From: Simkaniaceae bacterium
GTDB taxonomy: Bacteria > Chlamydiota > Chlamydiia > Chlamydiales > JACRBE01
DNA: 32,584 nucleotides
NCBI GenBank assembly: GCA_021734805.1
Contig: JAIPIG010000026.1
Coordinates: 1-32,584 of the forward strand
Reading direction: 5' to 3'
In this document: piece after piece, positions 16,503 through 25,257 of the stretch
Layout: every line of letters starts with the position of its first letter
Numbering within the stretch: position 1 is the stretch's first letter
The notes under the pieces: generated by a model
What the model saw: the letters and a program-made list of their open reading frames with translations, nothing else
Told to the model about the DNA's origin: nothing
Databases searched by the model: none
Program-made: the position numbers and the translations under genes

Positions 16503-17800
16503 AAGGTGATTGAAAAGCCGGCGCGAGCAATAAGTCCCGCTTTAAGTGATTCACCCGGTAAATAGCCTTCCGTTTTGAATCCCGCCTGCAAATAGAGACC
16601 TGAAGAAGGGAATCGATCAAAGCTTTGCGTTCCGATGAAAGAAAAGGCATAACCGCTGATGCGATGCACCCCCTGATATTCAAAGGAGGACTCTTCACCT
16701 GCTTCTTCAAATGTTAAATCAGCATTGGGCTCGTACTGATCGAAATAATCAAATTTAAATCCCAGTGTTTGCTGTGGTGTGCGGATCAGGTAGGGCGCTT
16801 CAAACCCAACTCCCCAATGCAGGTTGTGAGCTAAAGAGCCCCACTTGCCATAAACCATAATGGGGGATCCTTTAGCCGTACGGAAATAATTTTGGAAATA
16901 AAATTCGGGGCCATAGGGGGCAAGAGCCAGTTGAAAAACGGGTAGATAACCGCTTTTACCAAAAAAGGGAAACATGGAGACGTCAAGCGGTGTCCCCTTA
17001 ACAACATAATAGAGTTGAGAATATAGACTATACCATAAAAAGGGATCGGCGAGATTAACGAGCGACTTGAGTGTTAAATTATTGAGATTAATCGGCATTG
17101 TCGGATAGAGCGTTTTCATATAATAGACATAAGACTCGACTTCAGTTAATGGATAGGCCGCATCCACAGGATTTTGAATACTGCCGGACTGGCTATTTAA
17201 GGCAGAGGCCGCTAAGTCAAGCGCAGATAACGCGTAAAGAAGTCCTTGACGCCCATCCATTCTTTTTGAGGCTGTCCACATTGATCGCAATTGGCCGGAT
17301 AAAATGGACGAGGCTTCAAAGCCTGCAATAAACGTATCTATAACCTGAGTCACCTGAGTTTCCGGATAAAATGAAATGTCAATCGACGTGTAGTTGTAAT
17401 AGCCCGGGATTTTGCTTTTAATATCGATATCGACTAAGGCTGCATCCCTAAATTCCCGGTTGCGGAATTCAAAACCGCAAAAAGTACGCTGCGTTAAATA
17501 GCTGATCGAATTAATCGGCCCCCAAATAACGGCTAGATCTAAAAGACGACCCATTCCGGATAGAAAGCTTTCACTCACCCCATTTTTTCTTCCCAAAATA
17601 GCATCTTCCGATTTCATCAAAAGACGCTCGATGCTAATGATATCGCTTCCTCCGGCATAGGGAGAAAAATATTTGTCATAAATCAGAGGAGTCGTTGCAA
17701 TATGCGTATTAATCGGCGGCGCTTCACTCACCTCGCAAGACTCATCAGCAAATAGCGATAGACTTAATAAACTAAATAGAATAAAAAATAGCTTTTTCAT
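16499..17800 (-). CDS. Predicted outer-membrane beta-barrel protein
   Basis: The 433-residue protein has a signal peptide (MKKLFFILFSLLSLSLFADE, cleavage after FA). Its second half alternates aromatic and polar residues in short strands separated by turns, and it ends LIARAGFSITF with a C-terminal Phe, the usual barrel-assembly signal. The N-terminal half includes a more helical region (GLLYALSALDLAASALN). I do not recognise the family. Location in the outer membrane is inferred from the signal peptide plus the terminal Phe. GAGGGGAA 4 nt before the ATG supports the start. Confidence 0.7.
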   Translation of the reverse strand: MKKLFFILFSLLSLSLFADESCEVSEAPPINTHIATTPLIYDKYFSPYAGGSDIISIERLLMKSEDAILGRKNGVSESFLSGMGRLLDLAVIWGPINSISYLTQRTFCGFEFRNREFRDAALVDIDIKSKIPGYYNYTSIDISFYPETQVTQVIDTFIAGFEASSILSGQLRSMWTASKRMDGRQGLLYALSALDLAASALNSQSGSIQNPVDAAYPLTEVESYVYYMKTLYPTMPINLNNLTLKSLVNLADPFLWYSLYSQLYYVVKGTPLDVSMFPFFGKSGYLPVFQLALAPYGPEFYFQNYFRTAKGSPIMVYGKWGSLAHNLHWGVGFEAPYLIRTPQQTLGFKFDYFDQYEPNADLTFEEAGEESSFEYQGVHRISGYAFSFIGTQSFDRFPSSGLYLQAGFKTEGYLPGESLKAGLIARAGFSITF

Positions 17801-17863
17801 TTCCCCTCAATATGAAAAAATAACCGAAAATCTTTTTGATCCCTCACCCCTCCTCATATTTTT

Positions 17864-18427
17864 ATGCATAAAAAAAGACAAGGACATCTCAACATTTATC
17901 AAGAAAATGTCGATGACCTACTAAATCATGCCGGCCTTGCAACAGAGCAACCCCTTCCACCTCAGAGGGGAATTGATCGCCAATGGCTGCCAAAGGGAAT
18001 CAGAAAATTTATCCAATGGATATGCCTTCCTCTGGTATTAATGGATTTAGCAGCTCAAAAAATTGCAAGGCTCATCATTCGCCCTCCTTTCAAACAAGTA
18101 GGGCAGTGCAAGAGGCGCGGCAATTGCTGTCATTATATTATGATGAAAAAAAGCCGATTCCCTTTTCATATGATCGAGCGCTTTTGGGCAGTGCAAATCA
18201 ATGGTTTTTATTTTCGCCACGATGAGCCGGTTCATTATGATGGGAGAGAGGTTCATATTATGGGATGCCGTCATTTGAAAAAAAACGGCTCGTGCAACAA
18301 CTACCGGTTAAGGCCACTTGTATGTAGACGATGGCCCGTGATTGAACACTTCGGATATCCCAAAACCCTCAAAGGATGCGGCTATCAACTCCGCCTTCGA
18401 AAGGGCAAAAGTACTGAAATGGAATGA
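17864..18427 (+). CDS. YkgJ-family Cys-cluster protein
   Basis: This 187-residue protein of the zinc/iron-chelating YkgJ type has its metal-binding Cys at C82 and C88-C89 (GQCKRRGNCCHY), C135 (MGCRHL), C144 (GSCNNY), C154 (LVCRRWP) and C172 (KGCGY). The spacing GxCxxxGxCC ... C ... C..Y..RP..C is diagnostic. The function of the family is unknown. A hydrophobic patch at 49-64 (FIQWICLPLVLMDLAA) could associate with membrane. There is no Shine-Dalgarno before the ATG, and the upstream 60 bp is shared with the divergent barrel gene. Confidence 0.8.
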   Translation: MHKKRQGHLNIYQENVDDLLNHAGLATEQPLPPQRGIDRQWLPKGIRKFIQWICLPLVLMDLAAQKIARLIIRPPFKQVGQCKRRGNCCHYIMMKKSRFPFHMIERFWAVQINGFYFRHDEPVHYDGREVHIMGCRHLKKNGSCNNYRLRPLVCRRWPVIEHFGYPKTLKGCGYQLRLRKGKSTEME

Positions 18428-18565
18428 TTGCCGGCATTTTTTCTTGATCTATTCTCATCAACTAAGCAAAATACTTGCATTATTATCAAAGATTGAACGG
18501 TGCCTAGACTTCTAGCCAAAGAAGCGAGATCTTTAAACAACCTAGTCTTCAATAGCCAGTAGTCC

Positions 18566-18592
18566 TTAACCGTCAAAAACCTTTCCTATTTA
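18566..18592 (+). promoter_or_regulatory. Second copy of repeated promoter-like block
   Basis: TTAACC (18566-18571), a 15-bp spacer and TATTTA (18587-18592) lie inside a block (18552-18592) nearly identical to 4608-4647. It ends 20 bp before ATG 18612, with GGAGAGG in between as the ribosome site. Confidence 0.35.
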
Positions 18593-18611
18593 TAGGGGGA
18601 GAGGTTTTTAA

Positions 18612-19136
18612 ATGGAGAGCTTAACAATGATGTTATCGAATGCCTATCGAGCCATGTTTCCGATCCTTCTAGAAATGATGGGACTCTTTGGATCAATTAT
18701 TGGAATTTATCTCGGGTTTTACTGCCGTGATGCCTATGATCCGCGCGTGGGATTTGATATGATGAGCTTGTGGTCGATTGCTTGCACCGGATTTACATCC
18801 TTTCTTGGCAGTCTCTTTTTTAGCAAAAGCACATCGAAGGCCTTAGGCTGGAAATTTGGGGCGCACTTTCAGATTGAAAAAGCTTTTTTCCACCTGGCTT
18901 TTGCCATTGCGGTGATGACGGTCTATTTTGGCAATTGGGGATTTTATGCCCTGCTTGCAATCACATTCCTCTATCTTCTGAATCTTTTTTTTGAATCATC
19001 CCTACATATCTATGATGTTGCCCGCTATCAAGCAAAATCATGGCCAAAATATTTCCATATCCTAGCAAACCTGATCGTTCTTTTTTACCTTGGCTATTTT
19101 TCCATTGCGGCCTATAGCTTCAACCAAACGCAATGA
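18612..19136 (+). CDS. Membrane protein of unknown function, about 4 TM
   Basis: This 174-residue product has hydrophobic segments at about 16-36, 52-70, 92-125 (probably two) and 148-168. A conserved-looking cytosolic loop lies between them (CRDAYDPRVGFDMMSLW), followed by LGWKFGAHFQIEKAFFHLA. That loop recalls small uncharacterised membrane proteins with DPRVGYEM and HFQIEKAFYHL motifs (DUF6790-like, from memory). No catalytic motif is visible. GGAGAGG at 18597-18603 supports ATG 18612. It converges on the next gene with a 6-bp gap and has no terminator. Confidence 0.7.
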   Translation: MESLTMMLSNAYRAMFPILLEMMGLFGSIIGIYLGFYCRDAYDPRVGFDMMSLWSIACTGFTSFLGSLFFSKSTSKALGWKFGAHFQIEKAFFHLAFAIAVMTVYFGNWGFYALLAITFLYLLNLFFESSLHIYDVARYQAKSWPKYFHILANLIVLFYLGYFSIAAYSFNQTQ

Positions 19137-19142
19137 TTGATA

Positions 19143-19877
19143 TCACTTCCACTTAATATCTTTAATGCTGACAGATCCATAACCGGGTAGTTTGACTTCG
19201 CCCTGCATGGGATTTACACCGAAGACGAGCCCAAATATGCTCACTTCAACCCCCTCATCGCGAGAAAGTAAAAAGCCACCTAACCCCTTATAATTAAATT
19301 GATACCCCGTCTTTGAGGGAGAGCGTGCAAACATGTGATCCCCTACAATATAGTCTTTTCCCATAGCATTTGAAGGCATGGAAAATTGGATTTGATCGAC
19401 ATGCCGAACAATATGAGAGACAAACGTATTATCATTTGGTCCGAACCACATTTCATATTCATGGGTATGAGGATATTGACGAGCGAGCTGATCGATCTTG
19501 GGGATGGCAAGCTCTGCCTCCAACCCCTTAAGTTCATAAATGATTTCCGGTTTTTGACCATACCAAAATTCATCCGGAGCTTTCTTTTGAATGGAAACAA
19601 CTGACTCGTGTTTAGGCAACTTCGACCCTAAAACCTCATAGACGACATAGGATCTGGAGTGTTTTTCTTTTGTTGCAATCCAAGTTCTTACGCTGAGCAT
19701 CCCTTTCCATTGCTGCTCTTTAGCTTGGTAGATTTGAACAAGGGCTTCAGGGATACGATGAGCCGCCTTAGCGACATGGGAGCTTTCATGTTCTTGCCCG
19801 GATTGCGCGAAATCAATCTGAAAAAACCCAATGACCGGACCGGCTAATAAAACGATAAAAAATAACTTCTTAAACAT
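19143..19877 (-). CDS. Secreted protein of unknown function
   Basis: This 244-residue exported protein has a signal peptide MFKKLFFIVLLAGPVIGFF with cleavage near FAQS-G. No Cys sits at the cleavage site, so it is not a lipoprotein. The mature part is mainly beta-like, with a Gly-rich C-terminal stretch (FNYKGLGGFLLS, then GLVFGVNPMQGEVKLPGYG). I recognise no family or active site. The frame opens upstream at TTG 19889, but that TTGAGG is itself the ribosome site (GAGG, 6-7 nt spacing) for ATG 19877, which also gives the better signal peptide. A dyad covers its promoter region. Confidence 0.65.
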   Translation of the reverse strand: MFKKLFFIVLLAGPVIGFFQIDFAQSGQEHESSHVAKAAHRIPEALVQIYQAKEQQWKGMLSVRTWIATKEKHSRSYVVYEVLGSKLPKHESVVSIQKKAPDEFWYGQKPEIIYELKGLEAELAIPKIDQLARQYPHTHEYEMWFGPNDNTFVSHIVRHVDQIQFSMPSNAMGKDYIVGDHMFARSPSKTGYQFNYKGLGGFLLSRDEGVEVSIFGLVFGVNPMQGEVKLPGYGSVSIKDIKWK

Positions 19878-19893
19878 AATTAACCTCAAATTA

Positions 19894-19926
19894 GACTAAT
19901 TAATACAAATTAAATTATTAGTCCAA
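19894..19926 (-). promoter_or_regulatory. Operator-like inverted repeat before secreted-protein gene
   Basis: Half-sites TTAGACTAAT (19891-19900) and ATTAGTCCAA (19917-19926) are inverted repeats with 9 of 10 matches, separated by 16 bp. The outer half contains a possible -35 (TTGGAC on the minus strand), with a weak AT-rich -10 inside the spacer. The layout suits a dimeric repressor or activator site. Confidence 0.35.
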
Positions 19927-19969
19927 CCCACAAGTTAATTATATACCAGGAGTGATTCAAGAAGCGATC

Positions 19970-20311
19970 TCATCTACCCCAAACAAAGCGATTGGTAAAT
20001 AAACCGGTAAGCCAAATGATAATCCCCCCGATAATTGCCGCTTCAATATTTACGACTTTAACTCCATAAGAGATCTCTGCAGCGAGCCAAAACGTAAACC
20101 CATTGATCACTAAGGTGAAAAGCCCCAATGTGATAATTGAAATAGGCAGTGTTAGAAAGACCAAGACAGGACGGATGGTCGCATTAATAAGCCCGAGTAT
20201 AATCCCAAAGATCAGGGCATCGAGGTAGCTGGGAACAATAAGCCCCGGAATGACGTGGGCCGTTAAAATAATCACCCCTGTAGTAATCAACAATCGAATC
20301 AAAAAAAACAT
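19970..20311 (-). CDS. Phage-holin-4-like (YvlD-type) membrane protein
   Basis: The 113-residue, 4-TM protein has the family pattern: an N-terminal RLLITTGVIILTAHVIPG helix, ALIFGIILGLINATIRPVL, then TLPISIITLGLFTLVINGFTFWLA, and a final IIGGIIIWL helix. Members are widespread small inner-membrane proteins linked to envelope homeostasis in some bacteria. Despite the name they are chromosomal and not lysis genes. It lies 5 bp after the aconitase stop on the same strand, and a GAGGGG inside the aconitase 3' end may serve it, so co-transcription is likely. Confidence 0.85.
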   Translation of the reverse strand: MFFLIRLLITTGVIILTAHVIPGLIVPSYLDALIFGIILGLINATIRPVLVFLTLPISIITLGLFTLVINGFTFWLAAEISYGVKVVNIEAAIIGGIIIWLTGLFTNRFVWGR

Positions 20312-20316
20312 AACTG

Positions 20317-22254
20317 CTATTCATGCCCCTCTTTAAGCACAACATTGATAAGCCCCCCGGCAAGAAGGCTTTTCCGATTACGCTCAGTTAATGGGCATGC
20401 CGCTTTAAACGTCCTTTTTTTAGAGACATTTCTCACTTCAATCTCTTGCCCTTTTTCAATTCTCTCTCGGATGTGCGAAATTTCTAAGATATCATCTTGA
20501 TCTATTGAATCATAGTCATCACTTGATTCAAACACCAAAGGAACAATACCAAAATTAATGAGATTTTTCCGGTGAATGCGCGCATAACTCTTAGCAATCA
20601 CTGCCTTCACCCCTAAATAACGCGGTGCAATAGCGGCATGCTCACGCGATGATCCCTGCCCGTAGTTTTCACCACCCACCAGAATGGATCCTTCCGCCTG
20701 ATGCTTCATGGCCCGAGTATAATAATGCTCATCAACCTGTGAAAATGTAAACTTGCTGATTTCAGGAATATTACTTCTAAAAGGGAGCACTTTAGTTCCT
20801 GCCGGCAAAATTTCATCTGTTGAAACGTTATCCCCCATTTTAAGCAAAACAGGTCCTTTGACATGATCTGTCAACTGATCAAAGTGGGGAAGGGGTTTAA
20901 TATTAGGCCCCATGATCAGTTCACATTTTTCCTTTGTCTTTGATGGTGGTGTCAATGCATCGACAATATTTAGAGTCGCACTCTCTTCATAACGGGGATA
21001 GGGCATATCGAGCGTGCGCGGATCGGTAATTACCCCTGTCATTGCAGATGCGATCGCCGTCTCCGGGCTACATAAATAAACGAGATCTTCTTTTGTCCCC
21101 GATCTCCCGGGAAAGTTACGGGGATTTGTTCTGAGAGAAATCTTTTTTGTTGCAGGTGCTTGCCCCATTCCAATGCAACCGTTGCATCCGGCTTGGTGGA
21201 TGCGCGCGCCCGCCTCAATTAAATCGGCAAGATGGCCATCGCGTGCGAGATTGTCGAGGATTTGTCTAGAGGAAGGGTTAATATCTAAAGAGACATGATC
21301 CAATGCCTTTTTACCTTTAATAATCAGAGCGGGAATGACAAAATCGCGCATCCCGGGATTGGCTGACGAACCGATCATCGATTGAAAAATGGGTTGACCG
21401 GCAACCTCTCTTACGGGCACAACATTTCCCGGACTCGATGGACAGGCGATCAAAGGTTCGAGGCGCGATAAATCAATCTCATCATGCAAATCATAGGTTG
21501 CATCGGGATCGGCAAGCATTTCAACCCACTCATTTTCACGCCCTTGTTGGCTCAGAAAGGCGCGCGTTACTTCATCTGAGGGGAATACGGTTGTCGTTGC
21601 ACCCAATTCTGCTCCCATATTGGCAACAACATGGCGATCCATCGCAGTTAAGCCCTTAAGGGCGGGTCCATAATACTCAATGATCTTGCCAACGCCCCCT
21701 TTTACATCATGGCGTCTGAGCATTTCTAAGATGATATCCTTTGCACTCACCCAATCCGGAAGTGATCCCGTTAATTTGACACCCATAATTTGAGGCATCG
21801 CCACATAAAAGGGCTGTCCTGCAATAGCAAGTGCCACTTCAAGCCCCCCCGTCCCAATCGCGAGCATTCCCAAACTTCCCGCCGCACAAGTATGGCTATC
21901 GGATCCCACCATTGTCTTTCCGGGAATACCGATTCTTTCCATATGCACAGGATGAGACACCCCATTCCCCGCTTTCGAATACCAAATCCCAAATTTTTGA
22001 CAGGCACTATATAAAAATAAATGATCATCGGGATTTTTAAAATCTGTTTGGATTAAATTGTGGTCAACATACTGACAAGATATTTCCGTTTTTGCTCGAT
22101 CGAGTTTCATCGCCTCAAGCTCTAACATCACCATTGTGCCCGTAGCATCCTGAGCTAGTGTTTGATCAATTTTTAGACCAATTTCTTCCCCGGCAACCAT
22201 CTTTCCTGAGACGAGATGGCTCTCGATCAGCTTCTGTGTGACATTTTTTCCCAT
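20317..22254 (-). CDS. Aconitate hydratase
   Basis: The 645-residue enzyme isomerises citrate to isocitrate in the TCA cycle with a 4Fe-4S cluster. Visible motifs are DQTLAQDATGTMVMLELEA, GSDSHTCAAGSLGMLAIGTGG with the first cluster Cys, GCNGCIGMG with the other two, NPRNFPGRSG, and the swivel-domain GGENYGQGSSREHAA. The length and N terminus match the shorter Aquifex-type aconitases, not the roughly 890-residue AcnA or AcnB; hence no symbol is given. It is complete by eye. Classical Chlamydia species lack this step, so it points to an environmental lineage with a fuller cycle. It is divergent from the PLP-enzyme gene. Confidence 0.93.
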   Translation of the reverse strand: MGKNVTQKLIESHLVSGKMVAGEEIGLKIDQTLAQDATGTMVMLELEAMKLDRAKTEISCQYVDHNLIQTDFKNPDDHLFLYSACQKFGIWYSKAGNGVSHPVHMERIGIPGKTMVGSDSHTCAAGSLGMLAIGTGGLEVALAIAGQPFYVAMPQIMGVKLTGSLPDWVSAKDIILEMLRRHDVKGGVGKIIEYYGPALKGLTAMDRHVVANMGAELGATTTVFPSDEVTRAFLSQQGRENEWVEMLADPDATYDLHDEIDLSRLEPLIACPSSPGNVVPVREVAGQPIFQSMIGSSANPGMRDFVIPALIIKGKKALDHVSLDINPSSRQILDNLARDGHLADLIEAGARIHQAGCNGCIGMGQAPATKKISLRTNPRNFPGRSGTKEDLVYLCSPETAIASAMTGVITDPRTLDMPYPRYEESATLNIVDALTPPSKTKEKCELIMGPNIKPLPHFDQLTDHVKGPVLLKMGDNVSTDEILPAGTKVLPFRSNIPEISKFTFSQVDEHYYTRAMKHQAEGSILVGGENYGQGSSREHAAIAPRYLGVKAVIAKSYARIHRKNLINFGIVPLVFESSDDYDSIDQDDILEISHIRERIEKGQEIEVRNVSKKRTFKAACPLTERNRKSLLAGGLINVVLKEGHE

Positions 22255-22281
22255 CGCGCCCTACTCACTTGTCCTATTTTT

Positions 22282-22311
22282 TTGACTTTTACAAAACAAA
22301 CACTCTATCCT
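22282..22311 (+). promoter_or_regulatory. Promoter of PLP-enzyme gene
   Basis: TTGACT (22282-22287), an 18-bp spacer and TATCCT (22306-22311) end 5 bp before ATG 22317. Transcription would begin at or next to the start codon, which suggests a leaderless mRNA. No Shine-Dalgarno is present. Confidence 0.4.
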
Positions 22312-22316
22312 TTAAA

Positions 22317-23270
22317 ATGCAAATTTTGATTTATACACAAAGAAAATCTGTGCTTCAAGAAAAAACTTTCAAAGACCTCTCTCCTCATATTTGGCCATTA
22401 CATTCCAGAGTCCATCCTCTCAATACTTATCCCGCCTACATTAAAAGAGAAGATGAACTTAGCTTTGGCATGAGCGGAAATAAATTGCGCAAACTCGCTT
22501 CTTTAATTCCCTCCCTTTTGCACAAAAAAATCAAACATGTTTCCGTCTTCGGCAGCGCACACTCCAACTTTATTCTCGCTATTTCACAGAGTCTAATCGA
22601 ACACCAAATCCCCTTTTCTCTTCTTTTAAAAAAACCCCATCATCTCCAAAAAAGGGGTAATTTCGCCTACCTTTCTCGGCTCATCAAACCGGAGCAAATC
22701 ATTTGGATCGAACGGGATGAAATAAATCCGCACTCTCTGATTCAAACACCTGATTCGCTCTTTATCGACGAAGGGGGATATTCAAAAGAGAGTTTACTCG
22801 GCGCTATGACTTTAGCAGAGAGTATTAGCCGCAATGAAAAAGAACACTGCATCGCCTTTGATCACATTTGCATCGATGCGGGAACGGGGCTGAGCGCCAT
22901 TGGTTTAATTTTAGGCGCCGCCTATTTGCAAAAACCTTGGACCATCCAAATTTTTTCCATGAAAGAGGATGCAAGAGCCTTTGATGCTCGATTGCATGCA
23001 ATGCATGACAAGTCGCTGCCCCTTCCTCCCTATCAAGTCCATCAACTCAGTCAATATAAAGCATTTGGAAGTGTTCCCACCTCTTTACTTCGCTACATCG
23101 ACGATTTTGCACAAAGAGAGGGGATCTTTTTAGACCCCCTCTATTCATCGAAAATGTTTTATGAACTCGAGCACCACCATCAAAGCCGACTCACAAAGAA
23201 GACGTTGATCATTCACTCGGGGGGAGCCCTTAGCCTATCGGGATTTCAAAATGATGATTCAGAGGAGTAA
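22317..23270 (+). CDS. PLP-dependent D-cysteine desulfhydrase / ACC deaminase-like enzyme
   Basis: This 317-residue fold-type II PLP enzyme is like DcyD or ACC deaminase. The signature YIKREDELSFGMSGNKLRKL contains the Schiff-base Lys56. It is followed by SVFGSAHSNFILAIS, a Gly-rich phosphate site (IDAGTGLSAIGLILGA) and the terminal HSGGALSLSGF. Likely substrates are D-cysteine or related amino acids; ACC itself is less probable in a chlamydia. The frame could be extended to TTG 22269, but that lies upstream of the likely promoter, so ATG 22317 is chosen. The end overlaps the convergent SET gene by 12 nt. Confidence 0.8.
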   Translation: MQILIYTQRKSVLQEKTFKDLSPHIWPLHSRVHPLNTYPAYIKREDELSFGMSGNKLRKLASLIPSLLHKKIKHVSVFGSAHSNFILAISQSLIEHQIPFSLLLKKPHHLQKRGNFAYLSRLIKPEQIIWIERDEINPHSLIQTPDSLFIDEGGYSKESLLGAMTLAESISRNEKEHCIAFDHICIDAGTGLSAIGLILGAAYLQKPWTIQIFSMKEDARAFDARLHAMHDKSLPLPPYQVHQLSQYKAFGSVPTSLLRYIDDFAQREGIFLDPLYSSKMFYELEHHHQSRLTKKTLIIHSGGALSLSGFQNDDSEE

Positions 23271-23864
23271 GGGCACTGCTCTTGCTCTCCAATATGCCTC
23301 CCCATAATCATAGGTCAGCTGCTCATTGGCCTCGATGCCCCTTTTTGTGAAAAAAATAATGTGATAGACCCCTTCAATCAAAAGGGAAGTCGAGAGGAGA
23401 TTGGGTTCATCGCTATGATTGATAAAACGACAAAAATTCCCCTTATTTTTTGCATCGATGAGATAGGGAACGCGAAAGCGCGACTCGAGATAGCGAAAGG
23501 CATAGTTATTTGTTTGATCGGTTTTTTTTTGCCTTGGTCTCACAACTCCCGTATATTCGCCTACATATGCCAAAGCTTTGATCGGAGACGAGGCAAAAAC
23601 ACCGAGTCCTACAAGAGCATTCACCTCATCGATTTCAATCGGCGGGTGTTTTTGAGCGCAAAAATCCGATTTAAAAAGAGCCGAAGTCCACTGATTGCGC
23701 AGGCGAAACCCTTTATCTCTCAAAAGTTTTTTTCGTCGTTTGTTTAGCCAATTGAGCCCTCCTTCATCGACAAATTCCAGATGATTTGAATAGGTCAAAT
23801 TAAAGAGTTTTTCAAATGTCTCAATAAACTCTTGTGAGTTGTGTTGAATGACGAGTCTTCTCAT
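23259..23864 (-). CDS. SET-domain lysine methyltransferase
   Basis: The 201-residue protein has a SET domain in its C-terminal two thirds. GVFASSPI and VGEYTG (101-106) form the N-terminal SAM site, NFCRFINHSDEPN (143-155) is the pseudoknot with the NHS core, and LTYDYGEAYW (183-192) holds the catalytic Tyr. No post-SET Cys cluster is seen. The size and layout match chlamydial CT737/NUE, a type III-secreted histone methyltransferase in C. trachomatis. A host-chromatin or bacterial histone-like target is inferred. The start lies 44 nt inside the 3' end of aroDE on the same strand, so they are probably co-transcribed. Export cannot be judged from sequence. Confidence 0.88.
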   Translation of the reverse strand: MRRLVIQHNSQEFIETFEKLFNLTYSNHLEFVDEGGLNWLNKRRKKLLRDKGFRLRNQWTSALFKSDFCAQKHPPIEIDEVNALVGLGVFASSPIKALAYVGEYTGVVRPRQKKTDQTNNYAFRYLESRFRVPYLIDAKNKGNFCRFINHSDEPNLLSTSLLIEGVYHIIFFTKRGIEANEQLTYDYGEAYWRARAVPLLL

Positions 23865-25257
23865 AAAGTATCTCAGTTAACTTTTCGTATAATAGCATAT
23901 ATGCCTTTTCTATATCTAGTTGCAGCCAAGCATGAAATTGATAGGCCGCTTGCCTTGCAAACATTTGAATTCCCGGGATGCACTCTCCCCCAAGCCGCTC
24001 AACTTCATTTAAAAACGGCGTTTTAACAGGGTTGGCAATCACTTCCAGCGCAAGACAATTTGGTCGAATGAGAGAGAGGATCTCTTCACTTTGGCTATCC
24101 CCTCCAAATCCACAGCTTGTTGCTTGAACAATGCAATCATAGACTTGCCCTTGATAAAAGGGGCAATCATAGCGCTTAGCCAGCTCTTTAGCCCGAGACA
24201 TCGTTCGATTCCAAACGATCGGCTCACCCCCTCTTTTTTTGATTTCGCAAATGATGGCTTGAGCTGTCGCACCGGCGCCAAGCACCAGAATGCGCATTCC
24301 ATAAATGGGCTTTCTCCTCTCGATTAAATCAACAGCCCCTTTGCCATCCGTATTGATGGCTTTGTTGAGCACGTAGGTGTTGATTGCTTGAACGGCCTCT
24401 TCTTCGACGCACTCCGTATGAGCGTAGGCGATTTCCTTTAGAGGTGTTGTGATTGAAAGCCCCTTAAATCCCAACGCATTCAAATACGCTATCGCCTTTG
24501 AAAAATTTTCACTTGATACGGAAATTTTTAAATAGAGCGCCGGAAGATTGAGTTTGTAAAACAAATCATTATGAGTGATATGCGAATAGCTAAACTCTAC
24601 GGGATCTCCAATCAACCCATATAACTGAGTATGCACACCCAAACGATCATAATGATAGACTTCAAACAATTCATCGACATCAATTTGACCCGGGGCACTT
24701 CGTTCATTAGGCAAACAGGTATAGTTTATCGGCGCACCCCGAATTGGCGCTAAAGCGCGCGAAAGGCGGCCATGCTCGCCCATCGCAATCGCAATCACAT
24801 CCCTCTCATTTTTAAGCACTGACAACATCCACAGAGCATCTAGACTTGATTGTGAAAAAAGGGCAAGTTTATAAAATTGCCCTTTCTTTTGTCGCATTTG
24901 AGATAAAATAGCCAAAAGGTTGTGTGGCATTTTTTCAAAATCGTGGTGCGAAATAATCCATGCCGATTTAGGGTATTTGTCTTGCAAACACTGCACACCT
25001 TCATCATCGACTTGATGATCAATATCAAAATAATCGGGCTGAAGAGCCAGCAGCCTTTCCATCCAAACTAGATCCACCGCCATTTTCCAAGCAAAAATCA
25101 CCTTGCATTTTTTAGTTTTCATCCATTTTTTTATTTTTTCAAATGTCGCTAAATCTATATGCTCAAAGCGCAACTCAACTCCATCAAGGCGATGAAGATA
25201 ACGATTGAGTTGGGCAAAGTGTGCATCGGAAATTGTTTTTAAAGATAAAAAAAGCAT
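23821..25257 (-). CDS. aroDE: Bifunctional 3-dehydroquinate dehydratase / shikimate dehydrogenase
   Basis: This 478-residue fusion carries out steps 3 and 4 of the shikimate pathway. The type I dehydroquinase spans about 1-210, with GVELRFEHID, catalytic-His motif IISHHDF, Schiff-base Lys in FYKLALFS, and the APGQ loop near its end. Shikimate dehydrogenase spans about 220-470, with substrate loop EFSYSHITHN, catalytic Lys in ITTPLKE, NTDG, and the NADP-binding VLGAGATAQA. All key residues are present. The fusion is characteristic of chlamydiae and plants. I chose ATG 25257 (MLFLSLKT); the frame can open at TTG 25305, which would overlap aroB by 48 nt. ATG 25257 directly abuts the aroB ATG on the other strand. 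Confidence 0.92.
   Translation of the reverse strand: MLFLSLKTISDAHFAQLNRYLHRLDGVELRFEHIDLATFEKIKKWMKTKKCKVIFAWKMAVDLVWMERLLALQPDYFDIDHQVDDEGVQCLQDKYPKSAWIISHHDFEKMPHNLLAILSQMRQKKGQFYKLALFSQSSLDALWMLSVLKNERDVIAIAMGEHGRLSRALAPIRGAPINYTCLPNERSAPGQIDVDELFEVYHYDRLGVHTQLYGLIGDPVEFSYSHITHNDLFYKLNLPALYLKISVSSENFSKAIAYLNALGFKGLSITTPLKEIAYAHTECVEEEAVQAINTYVLNKAINTDGKGAVDLIERRKPIYGMRILVLGAGATAQAIICEIKKRGGEPIVWNRTMSRAKELAKRYDCPFYQGQVYDCIVQATSCGFGGDSQSEEILSLIRPNCLALEVIANPVKTPFLNEVERLGGECIPGIQMFARQAAYQFHAWLQLDIEKAYMLLYEKLTEILYEKTRHSTQLTRVY

Noticed and set aside
17821-17863. Promoter TTTGAT-16-TATTTT before the YkgJ-like gene
   Set aside because: The -10 would end 1 bp before the ATG, placing the transcript start inside the gene.
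23361-23747. 128-codon plus-strand frame opposite the SET gene
   Set aside because: The SET motifs on the minus strand account for the sequence.
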